Origin: Molanna angustata
Lineage: Eukaryota; Arthropoda; Insecta; Trichoptera; Molannidae
Assembly (NCBI GenBank): GCA_963576475.1
Contig: OY754975.1
Span: 14,515,213 to 14,579,212, forward strand
Direction of reading: 5' to 3'
DNA: 64,000 nucleotides
Part shown: one piece after another, positions 47,076-58,925 of the stretch
Position numbering within the stretch: the first letter of the stretch is position 1
Layout of the letters: each line of letters begins with the position of its first letter
The notes under the pieces: generated by a model
What the model was told of the DNA's origin: nothing
Database searches by the model: none
Seen by the model: only the letters and a program-made list of their open reading frames with translations
Program-made: the position numbers and the translations under genes

Positions 47076-47907
47076 AAGAAGATGTGATTTTAAAATAATT
47101 TCATGGCCACTCAAATGAACAACGATGCTAAAAAAACATAAAATTTTCGACATTTCCCATTTTCGTTCAGGATTTGCCTAGTCCGAAGGTTCTAGGTACG
47201 CCCCTGTCGATGATGTGACTTTATTTTTAGTTTATAAGAAAAATGTGTCACTTGTAAGTACATTATAGTCGTTACTATCGTCTTGTTAAAGGGAATTAAT
47301 CTTTGTGGAGCCTTAGTAATTAATATAAAATCTTGAAAATGCTTTAATTCAACATACCCATTGAATAGGTAGGTATATTGATATGTTAGTAAGTAGGTAT
47401 GTAGTTCTGATATACAAGTGTAGTGTTTACCATGGGAATCGAACATTATAATGGTGTGGTATGTTAAGAGAGAGAGGCACTCGTTGTGGTTCAGCGTGAC
47501 TTTACCATTACCAATCAGGAGCTGCAGGTCGACAGGTCAAGGAAGATGAACACCATCACACGGAACGCGTTCTTCAGACACTCTACAGAGCCGACTTCAT
47601 AACAAGTGACATCGCGTTTGGATGTCAAGTTATTGTGTGTACCTACTTGTCATACTCTTTAGCCATTAGAAGGAAGTAAATGTTTTGTACATGCCAATCA
47701 AGCTATTAAATTATGCACATTTTTTTAGATTTGACTAGCGCTTTACAATGTAATTTGTGTTCATAAAATTTTACGTAGGTATAATAAGTATTAATTTGTA
47801 CATCTGTCCTCGTTGTAGGGACGTACACGTGTGTCTCCAGGACATTTATGCTATACCAAATAAATATAATTGAATATTAAACTATTTAGACATACCTAAC
47901 ACATGAT

Positions 47908-48371
47908 ATCCAACTGTCGATTGCAATAGTATGTGTAGTTGAAGAAGACGTACCAAACTATAAAACCTAAAATCAAAATAATTTTATAAGAGGAAATTTT
48001 AAGACATTTTGTTTTCCTATACAAAATATGTATGCCGGGAGAGGATAGTGTGGAGATCAATCATTGTTTCCTACCCCGAATAGGTAGTTTGATGTTCTGC
48101 ATGTGTATATAAAGATTAAATATTAAACTATAAGAGTCTATAAACGAAACTATATTGTGTTTTGCCACACTGATTGTATGAAACGATGTCGTCACTAAAT
48201 TCAATTTTTATAAAAATTGATTTTGAGATGTACTGCTACAATTTGATATTTCAAGCAAAATAAAAAAAGTTATAGGGGGAGGGGGTTCACATTTCACATG
48301 GGACTAATATTAATACCTACTGTCGATTTATTAAGAAAAATAAATTCTCTTGAACAAATCGACATTTGGAT
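47908..48371 (-). mobile_element. Repeat A, shorter copy
   Basis: It starts ATCCAACTGTCGAT and ends ATCGACATTTGGAT, the same termini as 2820-3808 in the opposite orientation. Shared interior: TATACAAAATATG, ACGATGTCGTCACTAAATTC and AATTTTTATAAAAATTG. Confidence 0.7.
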
Positions 48372-48619
48372 AACGAATGTACGCGAGTGTAGAATCGTCA
48401 CATATGCATTTTAAATATGGTACTAAATAATCTGAATATTTTTAAAAAAGGTAGGTGACAATACCCCTTCCTTTGAAATTGTTCATCAATAAATTAATAT
48501 TTGTCTGAAGTAGTCAATAGTAAAATTTTACTTTTCCTGTATGTATTTATTCCCTTTAAATTAACCCGAGTATTTTTTGAGCCTACTGTGCACCGTTTGA
48601 ACGATTAAGGTATGGCAAT

Positions 48620-48860
48620 TATTTCTCTCTCCTCCTTAGGTGGATTCAGCTTCCTGCACTCCTCCACTTCGTCATGTCCTGAGCATCGCTCTCAGAGACA
48701 ATATATGCCCGCATATCCTCTGCCGCCAAGCTCATTCATCATTTTTTGGGACTCGAAATTGCAGTGCAGTGTTAGATATGTATTCAGACGGTTTTCTTCG
48801 GATATGTCTGAACCAGTTCAACCTATTTCCCATCAGCTTAAGTTCTGGCAATGATCACCT
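48620..48860 (-). pseudogene. LINE C-terminal fragment
   Basis: The minus strand reads ELKLMGNRLNWFRHIRRKPS followed by EYISNTALQFRVP, the R-L-x-W-x-x-H-x-x-R-x-P-x-E-Y motif of insect LINE C termini. A stop follows, then LSLRAM and KWRS-like pieces. Confidence 0.7.
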
Positions 48861-49744
48861 TTTGGAAAAGTTATCAAAAGTTATTCATCATATACATTAC
48901 AATTTTATTGGTTCAAATAACTGAGAGATCATTTTATATTTTCATTTTCTGTTTATGTTTAATTATTTCTGTTAGTTCTTTTGCATTCAATAACACGTAA
49001 CCTTAGATCAAATTAAAAAGTATAGTCTCAGAACAGACTCGTCTAACGGGGCAGTAAATTTCCAAATAGAAACAATTGTAGGGACATAGTATGTTTATAA
49101 TAAGTCTTTTTTAAATATTGTTACTTTTTTTTTTAATTAAATATAATTTTTTTTTAATTAAATAAATTTTAAAATTAAATATAATCTTTCATAATTTTAG
49201 TTACTTTTTTGTTATTATAATATACATGTGTAAATAATGGAAAATAAAACATTTCATTTCAGGTAGTAATTTATACCTATATCACAAAATTGTTAAAAAC
49301 AACATGGCAACTTATTCACTGAAGACTCCCCCGTTATTAGGAGTGTACGGAGGTGTACCGATAATTAGGTGGATTGCTCAAGTACGTTCATGTTGCGTGG
49401 AGTCTGGCGGTATACTGCATGATAATCCAATGATGTATGGCCCTGTTGAAGTATTGCACCGCACTCTTGGAAGGAAAAGTTCGGAGGTTCCTCTGGTATA
49501 GTGCAGGTACACCAGTACCACGGGCGATTGGAGCCAGCCGATAACGATTTTGATAAACTGGTCCGCTCTTTTGCAACCGACGAGATTTGTTAAGCCAAAT
49601 CAGGTGCGTAGTACCTACCTACCCACTTGAAACTACTTATGAAGTTATCTGACATGAAATATGCCTGTGTTAAAAATAACCTTCGACTTCATACGTACAT
49701 TGTATATAATAATGTACTATAACATTTTAATGCACTTTTTAAGT

Positions 49745-49980
49745 GGATAATAACCGCCTTCGTGGTTTCGTTGGTTGGATATCTGACTTCTGAGCCTAAG
49801 GCCCCAGGTTCGATTCCCGTTGGACAGTTTTAATTTTGTTTTCAGTCTGGATCTATGAGACGATAACTATCATGAGTCATTAGAATATGATAACTTGTTA
49901 CTGGATGGGTGTTAATTAATATTTAACATAATATCTACCTGATAGTTGCCTGAGAAACAGTACAAAATAAAATAAAGGCA
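49745..49980 (+). mobile_element. tRNA-derived SINE, family A
   Basis: Head: CGTGGTTTCGTTGGTTGGAT (A-box region) and CCCCAGGTTCGATTCCCG (B-box). Body: CAGTCTGGATCTATGAGACG, AACTTGTTACTGGATGGGTG and AATATTTAACATAATATCTA, ending with an AAAATAAAATAAA tail. Confidence 0.8.
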
Positions 49981-50400
49981 TCAGGTAAATTGTACAAAGG
50001 AGATACCCATGCCTGATATATGTTTCCTAATTTTTTTTTACTGTTAGTTGTTGTTTGTGTTTACTTTTATATATGTACCAATGTATATATTTTTTTTGCT
50101 ATATCATTCGATATCGGGTGGAACGCCAGAAATTAATTTAAAAAAAATTTATATTTTTATCTATGCATCTCAAAATAAAAACAAAGTTATCAGGTAAATT
50201 ATATAGAGGAAATAATACACCCACGCCTTCTGACCCATAACATATGCTCCCAAATTACTTTTTTACTGTTATTTATTGTTAATGTTTACTTTTTACATGT
50301 ACCTACCAATGTATATTTTTATCTATGTACTCACATTCGTTCTTTTGTCTATTTTTTTTTTGCTTTAAGTTTGATTTATTCATCAAATAAATAATCTGGT
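49975..50400. repeat. Two related segments in direct order
   Basis: ATCAGGTAAATT.TA...GGAGATA..CCCATGCC, CATATG.T.CCTAATT and TTACTGTTA.TT.TTG...TGTTTACTTTT occur once from about 49980 and again from about 50190. Probably a diverged duplication of a LINE tail. Confidence 0.55.
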
Positions 50401-50439
50401 AAATGAAAATTACAGCTAAATAAAAATATATAATTTTTT

Positions 50440-50615
50440 TTTTTTAAAAATGAATATGTCCTTGTTAAACAAGTACATATACATCTTCCTACGTTCCCTA
50501 AAATAAGCAAATAAATGCTTGTGCTATAGGTGAACGAAATCGGTCGAGGCAGGATTCGAACTCGCGACCACTGGATTACTAGCCCAGCGCGCTAACCGCT
50601 CTGCCACCGACCCAT
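50440..50615 (-). mobile_element. tRNA-derived SINE, family B (best copy)
   Basis: On the minus strand the head reads GGTGGCAGAGCGGTTAGCGC (A-box), CTAGTAATCCAGTGGTCGCG, then AGTTCGAATCCTGCCTCGAC (B-box). The body continues TTCACCTATAGCACAAGCAT. A complete head makes this the reference copy for the fragments at 2570 and 17140. The anticodon-arm region resembles a real tRNA, but the 3' end runs into the SINE body with no CCA-type end. Confidence 0.82.
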
Positions 50616-51303
50616 CTAATTAATAATTGTGTAATAATGACAGTACCAGAACAGGTTTTTGCCTTAACTTATAAACGCATTTTTTTCCTAAATAAACATA
50701 TTATATAGACATCGGGTTTTTCAATTTACCGCGCGTTAAAGTTTTATCTACGCAAGTCAAATTTTGAGAAATCGCGAGGCTGCCCTTTAGCTATGTAACT
50801 TTAGCTATGTAACTTTAGCTATGTAACTTATGAATATCCATAAAAAATATAAATCCAATCTAACCTATGTATGTAACTTTGATGAGTTTTGAATTTATCA
50901 AAAGGGAATGTCATTTTTATAATTTAAAAACATTTATATGCCATTTATTTATTTATAAAGTTAAGAACATTTACTTCATAAGTTTATAAGGACGCATCAC
51001 ACATATGCATGCACCTACACATACGCACCACTCACTCATACATACCCTCACACACATACGTACTACACATATAAACCAATACCTATCTACATACATGCCT
51101 TTACATGTATAGTGCTGCCCTCTGCAAAATAGTTTCTTATGGGGCTGACGTTTATACCGTTTGACCGTTTGTTTATACCCGCTAAGGTATATGTATTCTG
51201 TGTGTTAATTTTGCTCTAGCTCTTTAAAATTAGCTTTCTTGGAAGTCTTTTGCATTTTTTGTTATTGTATTTGTCTTTAATTTTGTGTTATTGTTTAATA
51301 AAA

Positions 51304-52659
51304 ATGATTTGAAAGTGCGTTGTGCGGAATTGTCGAAGAAATTACGATGTGCGACCCAAAGAACACGTGTTCTCATCCCCTAAAGACGAATCTTAAAAAA
51401 AATGGCTAAAAGTTGTATGCAGAAAAGAAATTACTCCAACTATTCATTCTAGGGTAAGTAACTATTGTATTCAATATTTTTTTATTTAATATTTCATTTA
51501 AAATATTCACTGTCATTCTTGCTTAATTTATCTAACCTCTAAAATTGTAGGTATCATGCTTTTCAAAATATCAAAACATTCCCGATTGTTTTATTCAACA
51601 ATAAAATCAATTAAGACGCAGTGTTTTTGTTTATGTTCGTAGTAATGCACATATTATTTTTTGGCGATTCGAAAGTTATGACATAAATATCAATAAATCT
51701 AACCTATAACATAAACTATTAATTTACGATATTCGTTCAGTAAAACATTTACAACAAGACATTTGATATTATTTTTTCTTTATTAGGTATGTTTATTAAA
51801 TGTTATTCTTGAAATATGCCTGCATATCTGGTTCAGGTAATGAAGATATGTAATTACAAGGAAAAAATAAATATATATTTATATATTATTACTTGCATGC
51901 ATTACAAATGATGCATCACTCTAGATGATAGATATCCCATACAAAAATAGTTTTATAAATAATTGATTATCATACATGCCATCACGCCATGTCCCTCACG
52001 GGGTAGGCAGAGAGAACCGAACGCTAGATTTTTCTATCTTAGCATACATTCATCAAATGAACTATTGCTTATTCAACATATTAATATAATTTGAATTTAC
52101 AGGTTTGTGAACTTCATTTCAATTCAACGGTTGGGTTGACTGCAATGGTTGGGCCATGCCTACAGGACGAGTGATGATCGTACTACCAACAAGGTTTTAA
52201 ACTCCACACCAGACGGAAGAAGAGGCAGAGGCAGACCAACAATGAGATGGCTGGACGATGTGGAGACTGATATACGAGCGCTGGGCCTTACCAACTGGAA
52301 GAGAGCTGCAGAGTGCAGGGAGGAATGCCGACGAATCCTGAAGGAGGCCAAGCCCCACAACGAGCTGTTGGATCAATGATGATGATGATGATGAACTTCA
52401 TTTCAAGGAGACAGATATCCAAAAGGAAGTTTCAATATTGAGTGGTTCACTTGAAAGGATTACTGCGCCTCTTTCTAGATGCCGTTTATTGAAAGGTGCA
52501 GTACCATCTATTCTGCCGAATTGCTCAAAATCTACATCAACCAGGGAAAGTCCTAACAGAAGGGCTAATCGCAAGGAATCAGTGCAGATGAAAATGGCAA
52601 TTGCCAACAGTATTGTGACTCATAATGACTATAATTTAAAAAAGACTTTCATTGACTGA
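51304..52659 (+). pseudogene. THAP-domain (P-transposase N-terminal) pseudogene
   Basis: Exon 1, 51304-51453; donor GTAAGT; acceptor at 52101-52102; exon 2, 52103-52122 continuing at 52407-52659 after a LINE insertion. The C2CH zinc ligands are visible: KCVVRNC in exon 1 and VCELHF across exon 2. HVFSSPKD, KKWLK and the diagnostic A-V-P motif (CRLLKGAVPSILPN) are also present. THAP domains bind DNA at the transposon ends. Defects: an in-frame TGA at codon 3 (51310-51312), a TAA before KKW (51394-51396) and the LINE insertion after LHF. A stop at 52657 is followed by a shifted frame (FINVVKKVFGDW) that may be more of the same gene. It cannot make a functional product. Confidence 0.82.
52109..52406 (+). 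mobile_element. 5'-truncated LINE insertion with 14-bp target duplication
   Basis: GAACTTCATTTCAA occurs at 52109-52122 and again at 52393-52406. Between them is a LINE C terminus (LQWLGHAYRTSDDRTT, GRRGRGRPTMRWLDD, LGLTNWKRAAECRE, KPHNELLDQ, stop) followed by a (ATG)n-type tail, TGATGATGATGATG. Removing the insert and one duplication restores the THAP exon frame exactly. Confidence 0.92.
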
Positions 52660-52959
52660 GGCATTTATAAATGTAGTGAAAAAAGTTTTTGGTGACTGGA
52701 GTGTATTTATAAGAGAAAGTTCGGTAATATTTATTATCAAAACCTTCAACAACATTACAATTTTCTATTGTTGTAGATACTAGTTTAAAATTAAAATTTA
52801 AATAAATATGTAAAATAGAAAAACAATTTCATCAATGTGGCACCATCTAGAAGGCGAAAAATTTTGACTAAAAAAACATTTTTCAAATATGTATAATAGG
52901 ATAGATTAAATATATTGTATTTATTTAATTAAATGTGTGAAAGAGAAGTATCACTTAAA

Positions 52960-53960
52960 GAGAAGTATACTTATAATGTGTTTTTATTCAATGTTTAAAT
53001 GATATTAAGGATGTTATAATATGATGTTTGAGTAGATTAATTTTATATAATGTAACATGAACGTATGGTGTGATGATGTAAATGTCAATTAAGATGAATA
53101 ATTTTAATGAGAACGAACGATTTGTTTAATTTTTATTGGGTTTTTATTCAATGTTATTATGACAACTTAACATTAAGGATACAATAAGTTGATGTTTAAG
53201 TAGTTTGACTGTATCTAATGTAACATGAACATTATGATGTGAATGTAAATGTATTTTATCTAATGTAACGTGAACATATGATGTGAATGTAAATGTCTGT
53301 TGTATTATGAAAAACATGAAAGAAATTTATATGAAAAAGTTATAATATACAAAAGGAAAGCGTGAATATTTATCATAAATAATTCATTGTGATAATTGTA
53401 ATGAAAAGGAACCACTTTTTTAAAGTTTTTATTCAATGTTTAAATGTTATTATGACAACGATAAGGATATAATAATTTGATTTATGTTTATTTTTTATTC
53501 AATGTTATTATGACAACTTAACAATAAGGATATAATAATTTGATGTTTAAGTAGATTAATTTTATCCAATGTAACATACACGTATGTGATGATGTAAATG
53601 TCTGTTGTAGTTTAACACATATGAAAGAAATTTATATGAATTGGTTATTACAATAGGAGAGTATGAATATTTGTCTTAAATAATTTATTGTGATAATTGT
53701 AATGAAAAGGAACCACTTCATTAATTTTTATTTGGTTTTTATTCAATGTTTAAATGTTATTATGCCAACGATAAGGATATAATAATTTGATTAAAGATTA
53801 TTTTTTATAGGGTTTGTATTGAATGTTATTATAAAAACGATAAGGATATAATAAGTTGATGTTTCAGTAGACTAATTTTATCTAATGTAACATGATTGTA
53901 TGATCTGATGATATCTGTTTTATTTTGCAACATGTTACATGAAAAATGTATTTAGTTAAC
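52960..53960. repeat. Degenerate direct repeats inside the P-like element
   Basis: The anchor AAGGATATAATAATTTGAT or variants occurs about six times (near 53008, 53174, 53463, 53525, 53773, 53840), usually after TTTTTATTCAATGTT..TTATTATG and before TTTAAGTAGATTAATTTTAT and CTAATGTAACATGAA. Spacing is irregular, so it grew by unequal duplication. Non-coding. Confidence 0.75.
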
Positions 53961-54684
53961 CAGTTTTCTTGTCAGTTTTTTTATGGTGAAACTAATCGAA
54001 CCGACGAATTTACCTAAATAAATGACATTTTTATTCCTACATAATTCCTGTTTTATTTCCCATGTTTCACTAAGGTTAGTAAAACTTATTAATAAACAGG
54101 ATGAACAAATTGTTAAATGAATATATTTTGTTCAAGGTTAAAATAGGGAGTATGTAGTAATTCATAGTGTGATTATATTGTGTATATATTTGCATTTTAT
54201 TAGTAATGTTTACATTACTAATAATTATGAATTTTAACTCTGCATACTCCATACATAAGGGACAAAGAATGATTATTATTTGAAGTTACTAAATAATACA
54301 ACCAAAAGTAAGTACAAATATATGATTGATATAATCATAAGTAATCCACAGCTGTGGGTGTAAAGGGTTATTTCATTAATATAGAATAAATTCACATTTT
54401 TTCTAAATATTATTTTTTCATTTCTTTACTTTTCTAATAGAAATGTATTTTAAAATTTAATAAAACATGTAAGAATCTTTTTGCAACATATATTATGTAG
54501 TATTGAATGACAGCTGTCAAATTCATACAAATATTTGGTCAGCCCCATACGGCGGCCCTTTTGTTTGGCTGTTAAGGCATGTATGTAGATAGGTATTGTA
54601 TAAACACAATGATACCATAAGATACGGATATATGTATGTACATATGCACCTATAAAATATTATGTTACTTATCATTTTATTTTA

Positions 54685-54895
54685 TATTATATTACTTCTC
54701 GGACAACTAACAGGTACTATGTCAAATATTAATATAACACGCACCCAATAACAAGTTGCCTCATTCTGGAGACTTAGATATTAATGGTCTCACAGATCCA
54801 GACTGGAAACACAATTAAAAAACTGTGTCTCCACCGGGAATCGAACCCGGGACCTTTGGATCAGCAGTCAGATACCTAACCAACTGAGCCATAAT
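54685..54895 (-). mobile_element. tRNA-derived SINE, family A
   Basis: The minus strand starts TGGCTCAGTTGGTTAGGTAT (A-box), with GGTCCCGGGTTCGATTCCCG (B-box) and the body CAGTCTGGATCTGTGAGACC and GCAACTTGTTATTGGGTGCG. Best-preserved head of the family. Confidence 0.82.
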
Positions 54896-55404
54896 TAAGC
54901 CATATTGTAAGCTTATAATAAATTGTTGTATGTAGTTGGTATTTAGGCAAGTTATTTTATATTCTGTATTTATTTTTTACTTCGTACATTGTTAGCTTCA
55001 ATTTGAGTATAAATAAAAATAAAAAAAATATATGTAATTTATATCTCTCGGGAAGTATTCCACATTTTGATTTATTCACTGCTATTAGTAATAATTGCTA
55101 CAAAACTCTATATACATACATAGATGCATAGAGTAAACTTGTATAGGTATTGTTAATATATTTAATTTCTGTATAATGTAAATTCGTCAAAAATACAACT
55201 ACTTTTATTTAATCACTGTTTTTACTCTCCACTACTACATATTGTCGAGATTTCATATATACATTATTTTAATTATTTATTTTATAATACGTTAAATAAA
55301 AAAATGCATTAATTAAGGTTTGATATGTTTAAATATGTTGGATATATGTAACATTATATTCGTGGTATACCTAATAATTATGAAAGAAACTTGTAAGAAA
55401 GCTT

Positions 55405-55428
55405 TATAATAATAATAATAATAATACA
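55405..55428. repeat. (TAA)n, left boundary of the Dong-like pair
   Basis: Six to seven TAA units immediately before the first truncated element. TAA repeats are the documented insertion site of the Bombyx Dong element. Confidence 0.9.
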
Positions 55429-56690
55429 ATAAACACATACGCAATACCAGTACTAACATATACATTTGGAATAATTAAATGGACCAATACGGAACTTGAC
55501 GATCTCAACATTAAACTCAGAACAACATCATCAAAACATAGAATTCACCACGAACATTCAGCAATAGAAAGATTCACACTGCCAAGAGAGGAAGGAGGAA
55601 GAGGACTCATAGACATAAAAAATCTACACCATACACAAATAAATAACTTAAGACAATACTTCTACACAAAACGAAATAGCCCAATACATAACGAAATCAT
55701 AAACATAGATCATACATACTCACCACTTACACTTAACGACAACGAACGCAATCTAGAAATAACAACACATGACGCAAAAATTGAAACATGGAAAAATAAA
55801 ACATTACATGGAATACACCCAAGTCATCTACAACAACAACATATTGATAAAGCCCTTAGTAATAATTGGCTCAAACACTCAGACCTATACGCAGAAACAG
55901 AAGGATTTATCATAGCTATTCAGGACAAAATAATAAAAACAAAAAACTACACGAAACATATTATAAAAGACAATACAATAACAAACGACACATGCAGAAA
56001 GTGCAAATTACAAAAAGAAACAATAGAACACATAACAGGTGGCTGCTCAACTCTTGCACCGACGGAATATACAATAAGACACGATAACATCTGCAAACAC
56101 ATATATTTGGAACTAGCCCACAAACATAAACTTATCAAAACACACCCCAAGTGGTATCAATACACACCCCCAGCTGTAACAGAAAATGATAACTACAAAC
56201 TATACTGGAATAGAGACATAATCACAGACAGAACAAACCTACATAACCGACCAGACATTACATTAATCGACAAAATACATAAACACACATATCTAATAGA
56301 AATATCGATACCAAATACAGCAAATCTACAAAAGAAACATTTAGAAAAAATAGATAAATACATACCTTTAGCAGAACAGATAAAATCACAGTGGAAACAA
56401 GAAAAAGTAACAATAGTCCCAATAATATTATCGTCTACAGGCATCATACCAAAAACTCTCCAAAAAAATATAGACATACTAAAGTTACCCCCATACGTAA
56501 TCACCAACATACAAAAAACTACAATTATCAACACATGCACAATAGTCAGAAAATTTCTACAGGTACCACTTTAAAAAACTACACACAACCACACAGACAC
56601 ACAAACACATAGCCTCACAACTTGAGTACGCTCCGTTGTGAAGGAAATTACCGGATCATAACCGAGATCAATCTACGTATAATAATAAAC
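55426..56690 (+). mobile_element. Dong/R4-like LINE, 5'-truncated copy 1
   Basis: Open for 382 codons from the TAA boundary to the stop ending at 56574. It begins in the region after the RT active site (INTYAIPVLTYTFGI) and runs through the C-terminal zinc motif CRKCKLQKETIEHITGGC and the restriction-like endonuclease block RPDITLIDKIHKHTYLIEIS. The 3' untranslated segment ends GAGATCAATCTACG and then TAA repeats. It is about 98-99% identical by eye to 57085-58346. No start codon of its own, so it is a dead 3' fragment despite the open frame. Confidence 0.88.
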
Positions 56691-58358
56691 AACACACAAC
56701 TTAAATACCAATCCTATAAAAATCAACCACCTTTTATACATGGACGATTTAAAACTATATGGCAAAAATAATGACGAACTAAAACAACTAATTTATAAAA
56801 CTGAACGCTTTAGTAATGACATAAAAATGAAATTCGGTATTGATAAATGCAACACATGCTCAATAGTAAGAGGTAAACCCAAGGAACACACGGGAAGCAC
56901 CTTGAAGGATACGAATGAAATAATACGCGCAATGGACGAAGATGAATTTTATAAATACTTGGGAATTCTCCAGAACCCAAGCATAAAAGATAAAAAGATA
57001 AAAGAAACCACCAAAAACGAATACCTTAAAAGACTAAATATCCTCCTCAAAACACAACTAAATGGAAAAAATATGACTAAAGCAATAAACACATACGCAA
57101 TACCAGTACTAACATATACATTTGGAATAATTAAATGGACCAATACGGAACTTGACGATCTCAACATTAAACTCAGAACAACATCATCAAAACATAGAAT
57201 TCACCACGAACATTCAGCAATAGAAAGATTCACACTGCCAAGAGAGAAAGGAGGAAGAGGACTCATAGACATAAAAAATCTACACCATACACAAATAAAT
57301 AACTTAAGGCAATACTTCTACACAAAACGAAATAGCCCAATACACAACGAAATCATAAACATAGATCACACATACTCACCACTTACACTTAACGACAACG
57401 AACGCAATCTAGAAATAACAACACATGACGCAAAAATTGAAACATGGAAAAATAAAACATTACATGGAATACACCCAAGTCATCTACAACAACAACATAT
57501 TGATAAAGCCCTTAGTAATAATTGGCTCAAACACTCAGACCTATACGCAGAAACAGAAGGATTTATCATAGCTATTCAGGACAAAATAATAAAAACAAAA
57601 AACTACACGAAACATATTATAAAAGACAATACAATAACAAACGACACATGCAGAAAGTGCAAATTACAAAAAGAAACAATAGAACACATAACAGGTGGCT
57701 GCTCAACTCTTGCACCGACGGAATATACAATAAGACACGATAACATCTGCAAACACATATATTTGGAACTAGCCCACAAACATAAACTTATCGAAACACA
57801 CCCCAAGTGGTATCAATACACACCCCCAGCTGTAACAGAAAATGATAACTACAAACTATACTGGAATAGAGACATAATCACAGACAGAACAAACCTACAT
57901 AACCGACCAGACATTACATTAATCGACAAAATACATAAACACACATATCTAATAGAAATATCGATACCAAATACAGCAAATCTACAAAAGAAACATTTAG
58001 AAAAAATAGATAAATACATACCTTTAGCAGAACAGATAAAATCACAGTGGAAACAAGAAAAAGTAACAATAGTCTCAATAATATTATCGTCTACAGGCAT
58101 CATACCAAAAACTCTCCAAAAAAATATAGACATACTAAAGTTACCCCCATACGTAATCACCAACATACAAAAAACTACAATTATCAACACATGCACAATA
58201 GTCAGAAAATTTCTACAGGTACCACTTTAAACAACTACACACAACCACACAGACACACAACCACACAGACACACAAACACATAGCCTCACAACTTGAGTA
58301 CGCTCCGTTGTGAAGGAAACTACCGAACCATAACCGAGATCAATCTCCAATAATAATA
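56690..58358 (+). mobile_element. Dong/R4-like LINE, 5'-truncated copy 2 (longer)
   Basis: It follows TAA repeats directly and is open from about 56700 to the stop ending at 58230 (496 codons from ATG 56740). Features in order: RT active site LLYMDDLKLYGK (Y-x-D-D); thumb region with GIDKCNTCSIVRG; IKWTNTELDDLN; zinc motif C-x2-C-x8-H-x4-C at CRKCKLQKETIEHITGGC; restriction-like endonuclease with RPDITLIDK, YLIEISIPNT and the following Lys-rich helix. These elements reverse-transcribe their RNA at a nick made by this endonuclease. Only the C-terminal half is present; the N terminus and most of RT are missing. The 3' end is followed by (TAA)4. The 3' untranslated segment has a 17-bp internal duplication (CACACAGACACACAACC) absent from copy 1. 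Confidence 0.9.
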
Positions 58359-58764
58359 ATGACATTTTATATCAGTTCGTGTGCAGGGGGGTGCAATGCA
58401 ACACAAACCATATCATATATACAACATTCAAAAATAAGGTATACATACAAATAAAAAGAATAACAGAGAAAAGTAAGCATAAAGAGCAAACAAAAAGAAA
58501 TACATATATAACCGTAATAACAAATACTATACCTAATATGGTAGCAACAGAATCCAGAGGCTAGTATTAATAATATTTAATACCCCTATTAAATATGATA
58601 AACACCTTTACTTCTCATTTCAAAATTAATATGAAAATGCAGAAGGTGAATTTCAAACATGGTGTATTTAAATTATAGGTACTTTTTGATAATACAAGGT
58701 ATCTTATAAAATGATCCCAAATATTATAATTATTAAACCTAGAACATGGTTTCCTAGTTGGCCC

Positions 58765-58925
58765 CCTAGACAACTTGTCATTTAGCTCAAGAAACTAGAA
58801 AAGATAACTCAATATATGGAAGTGACAGTTGTCACGTGACTGGCAACTGTCACTTCCATACATTGAGTTATCTTTTCTTGTTTCTTTTCTTGAGCTAAAT
58901 GACACGTTGTCTAGAGGGGCAGGTC
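58765..58925. mobile_element. Fold-back MITE (CCCCCTAGACAAC family)
   Basis: It starts GGCCCCCTAGACAACTTGTC and ends GACACGTTGTCTAGAGGGGC. Arms of about 75 bp include CATTTAGCTCAAGAAA, AAAAGATAACTCAATATATG and GAAGTGACAGTTG, around the centre TCACGTGACTGG. The most complete copy in the window. Confidence 0.9.

Larger units (their letters stand above)
51077..54598 (+). mobile_element. Probable P-superfamily (THAP) DNA transposon
   Basis: Both ends carry a perfect inverted repeat of about 25 bp starting CAATACCTATCTACATACAT. A second, inner inverted pair TATGGGGCTGAC lies at 51138-51149 and 54538-54549. The flanks are a 7-bp direct repeat TATAAAC (51070-51076 and 54599-54605). Inside, on +, is a spliced THAP domain (51304-52659). 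Outer TIRs plus inner subterminal repeats plus an N-terminal THAP domain is the architecture of Drosophila P elements, although P usually makes an 8-bp duplication. The total is 3522 bp, of which about 284 is a LINE insertion. The body of the transposase is missing, so this is an internally deleted, non-autonomous copy. A degenerate repeat cluster fills 52960-53960, and a further fold-back pair lies at about 54134-54262. Confidence 0.75.

Noticed and set aside
50500..50615. Functional tRNA gene on the minus strand
   Set aside because: A- and B-boxes are present, but the sequence runs into a SINE body shared with two other loci and has no proper acceptor-stem end.
54810..54895. Functional tRNA gene on the minus strand
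   Set aside because: The same head is fused to a SINE body at 49745 and 2265; this is a SINE promoter, not a tRNA gene.
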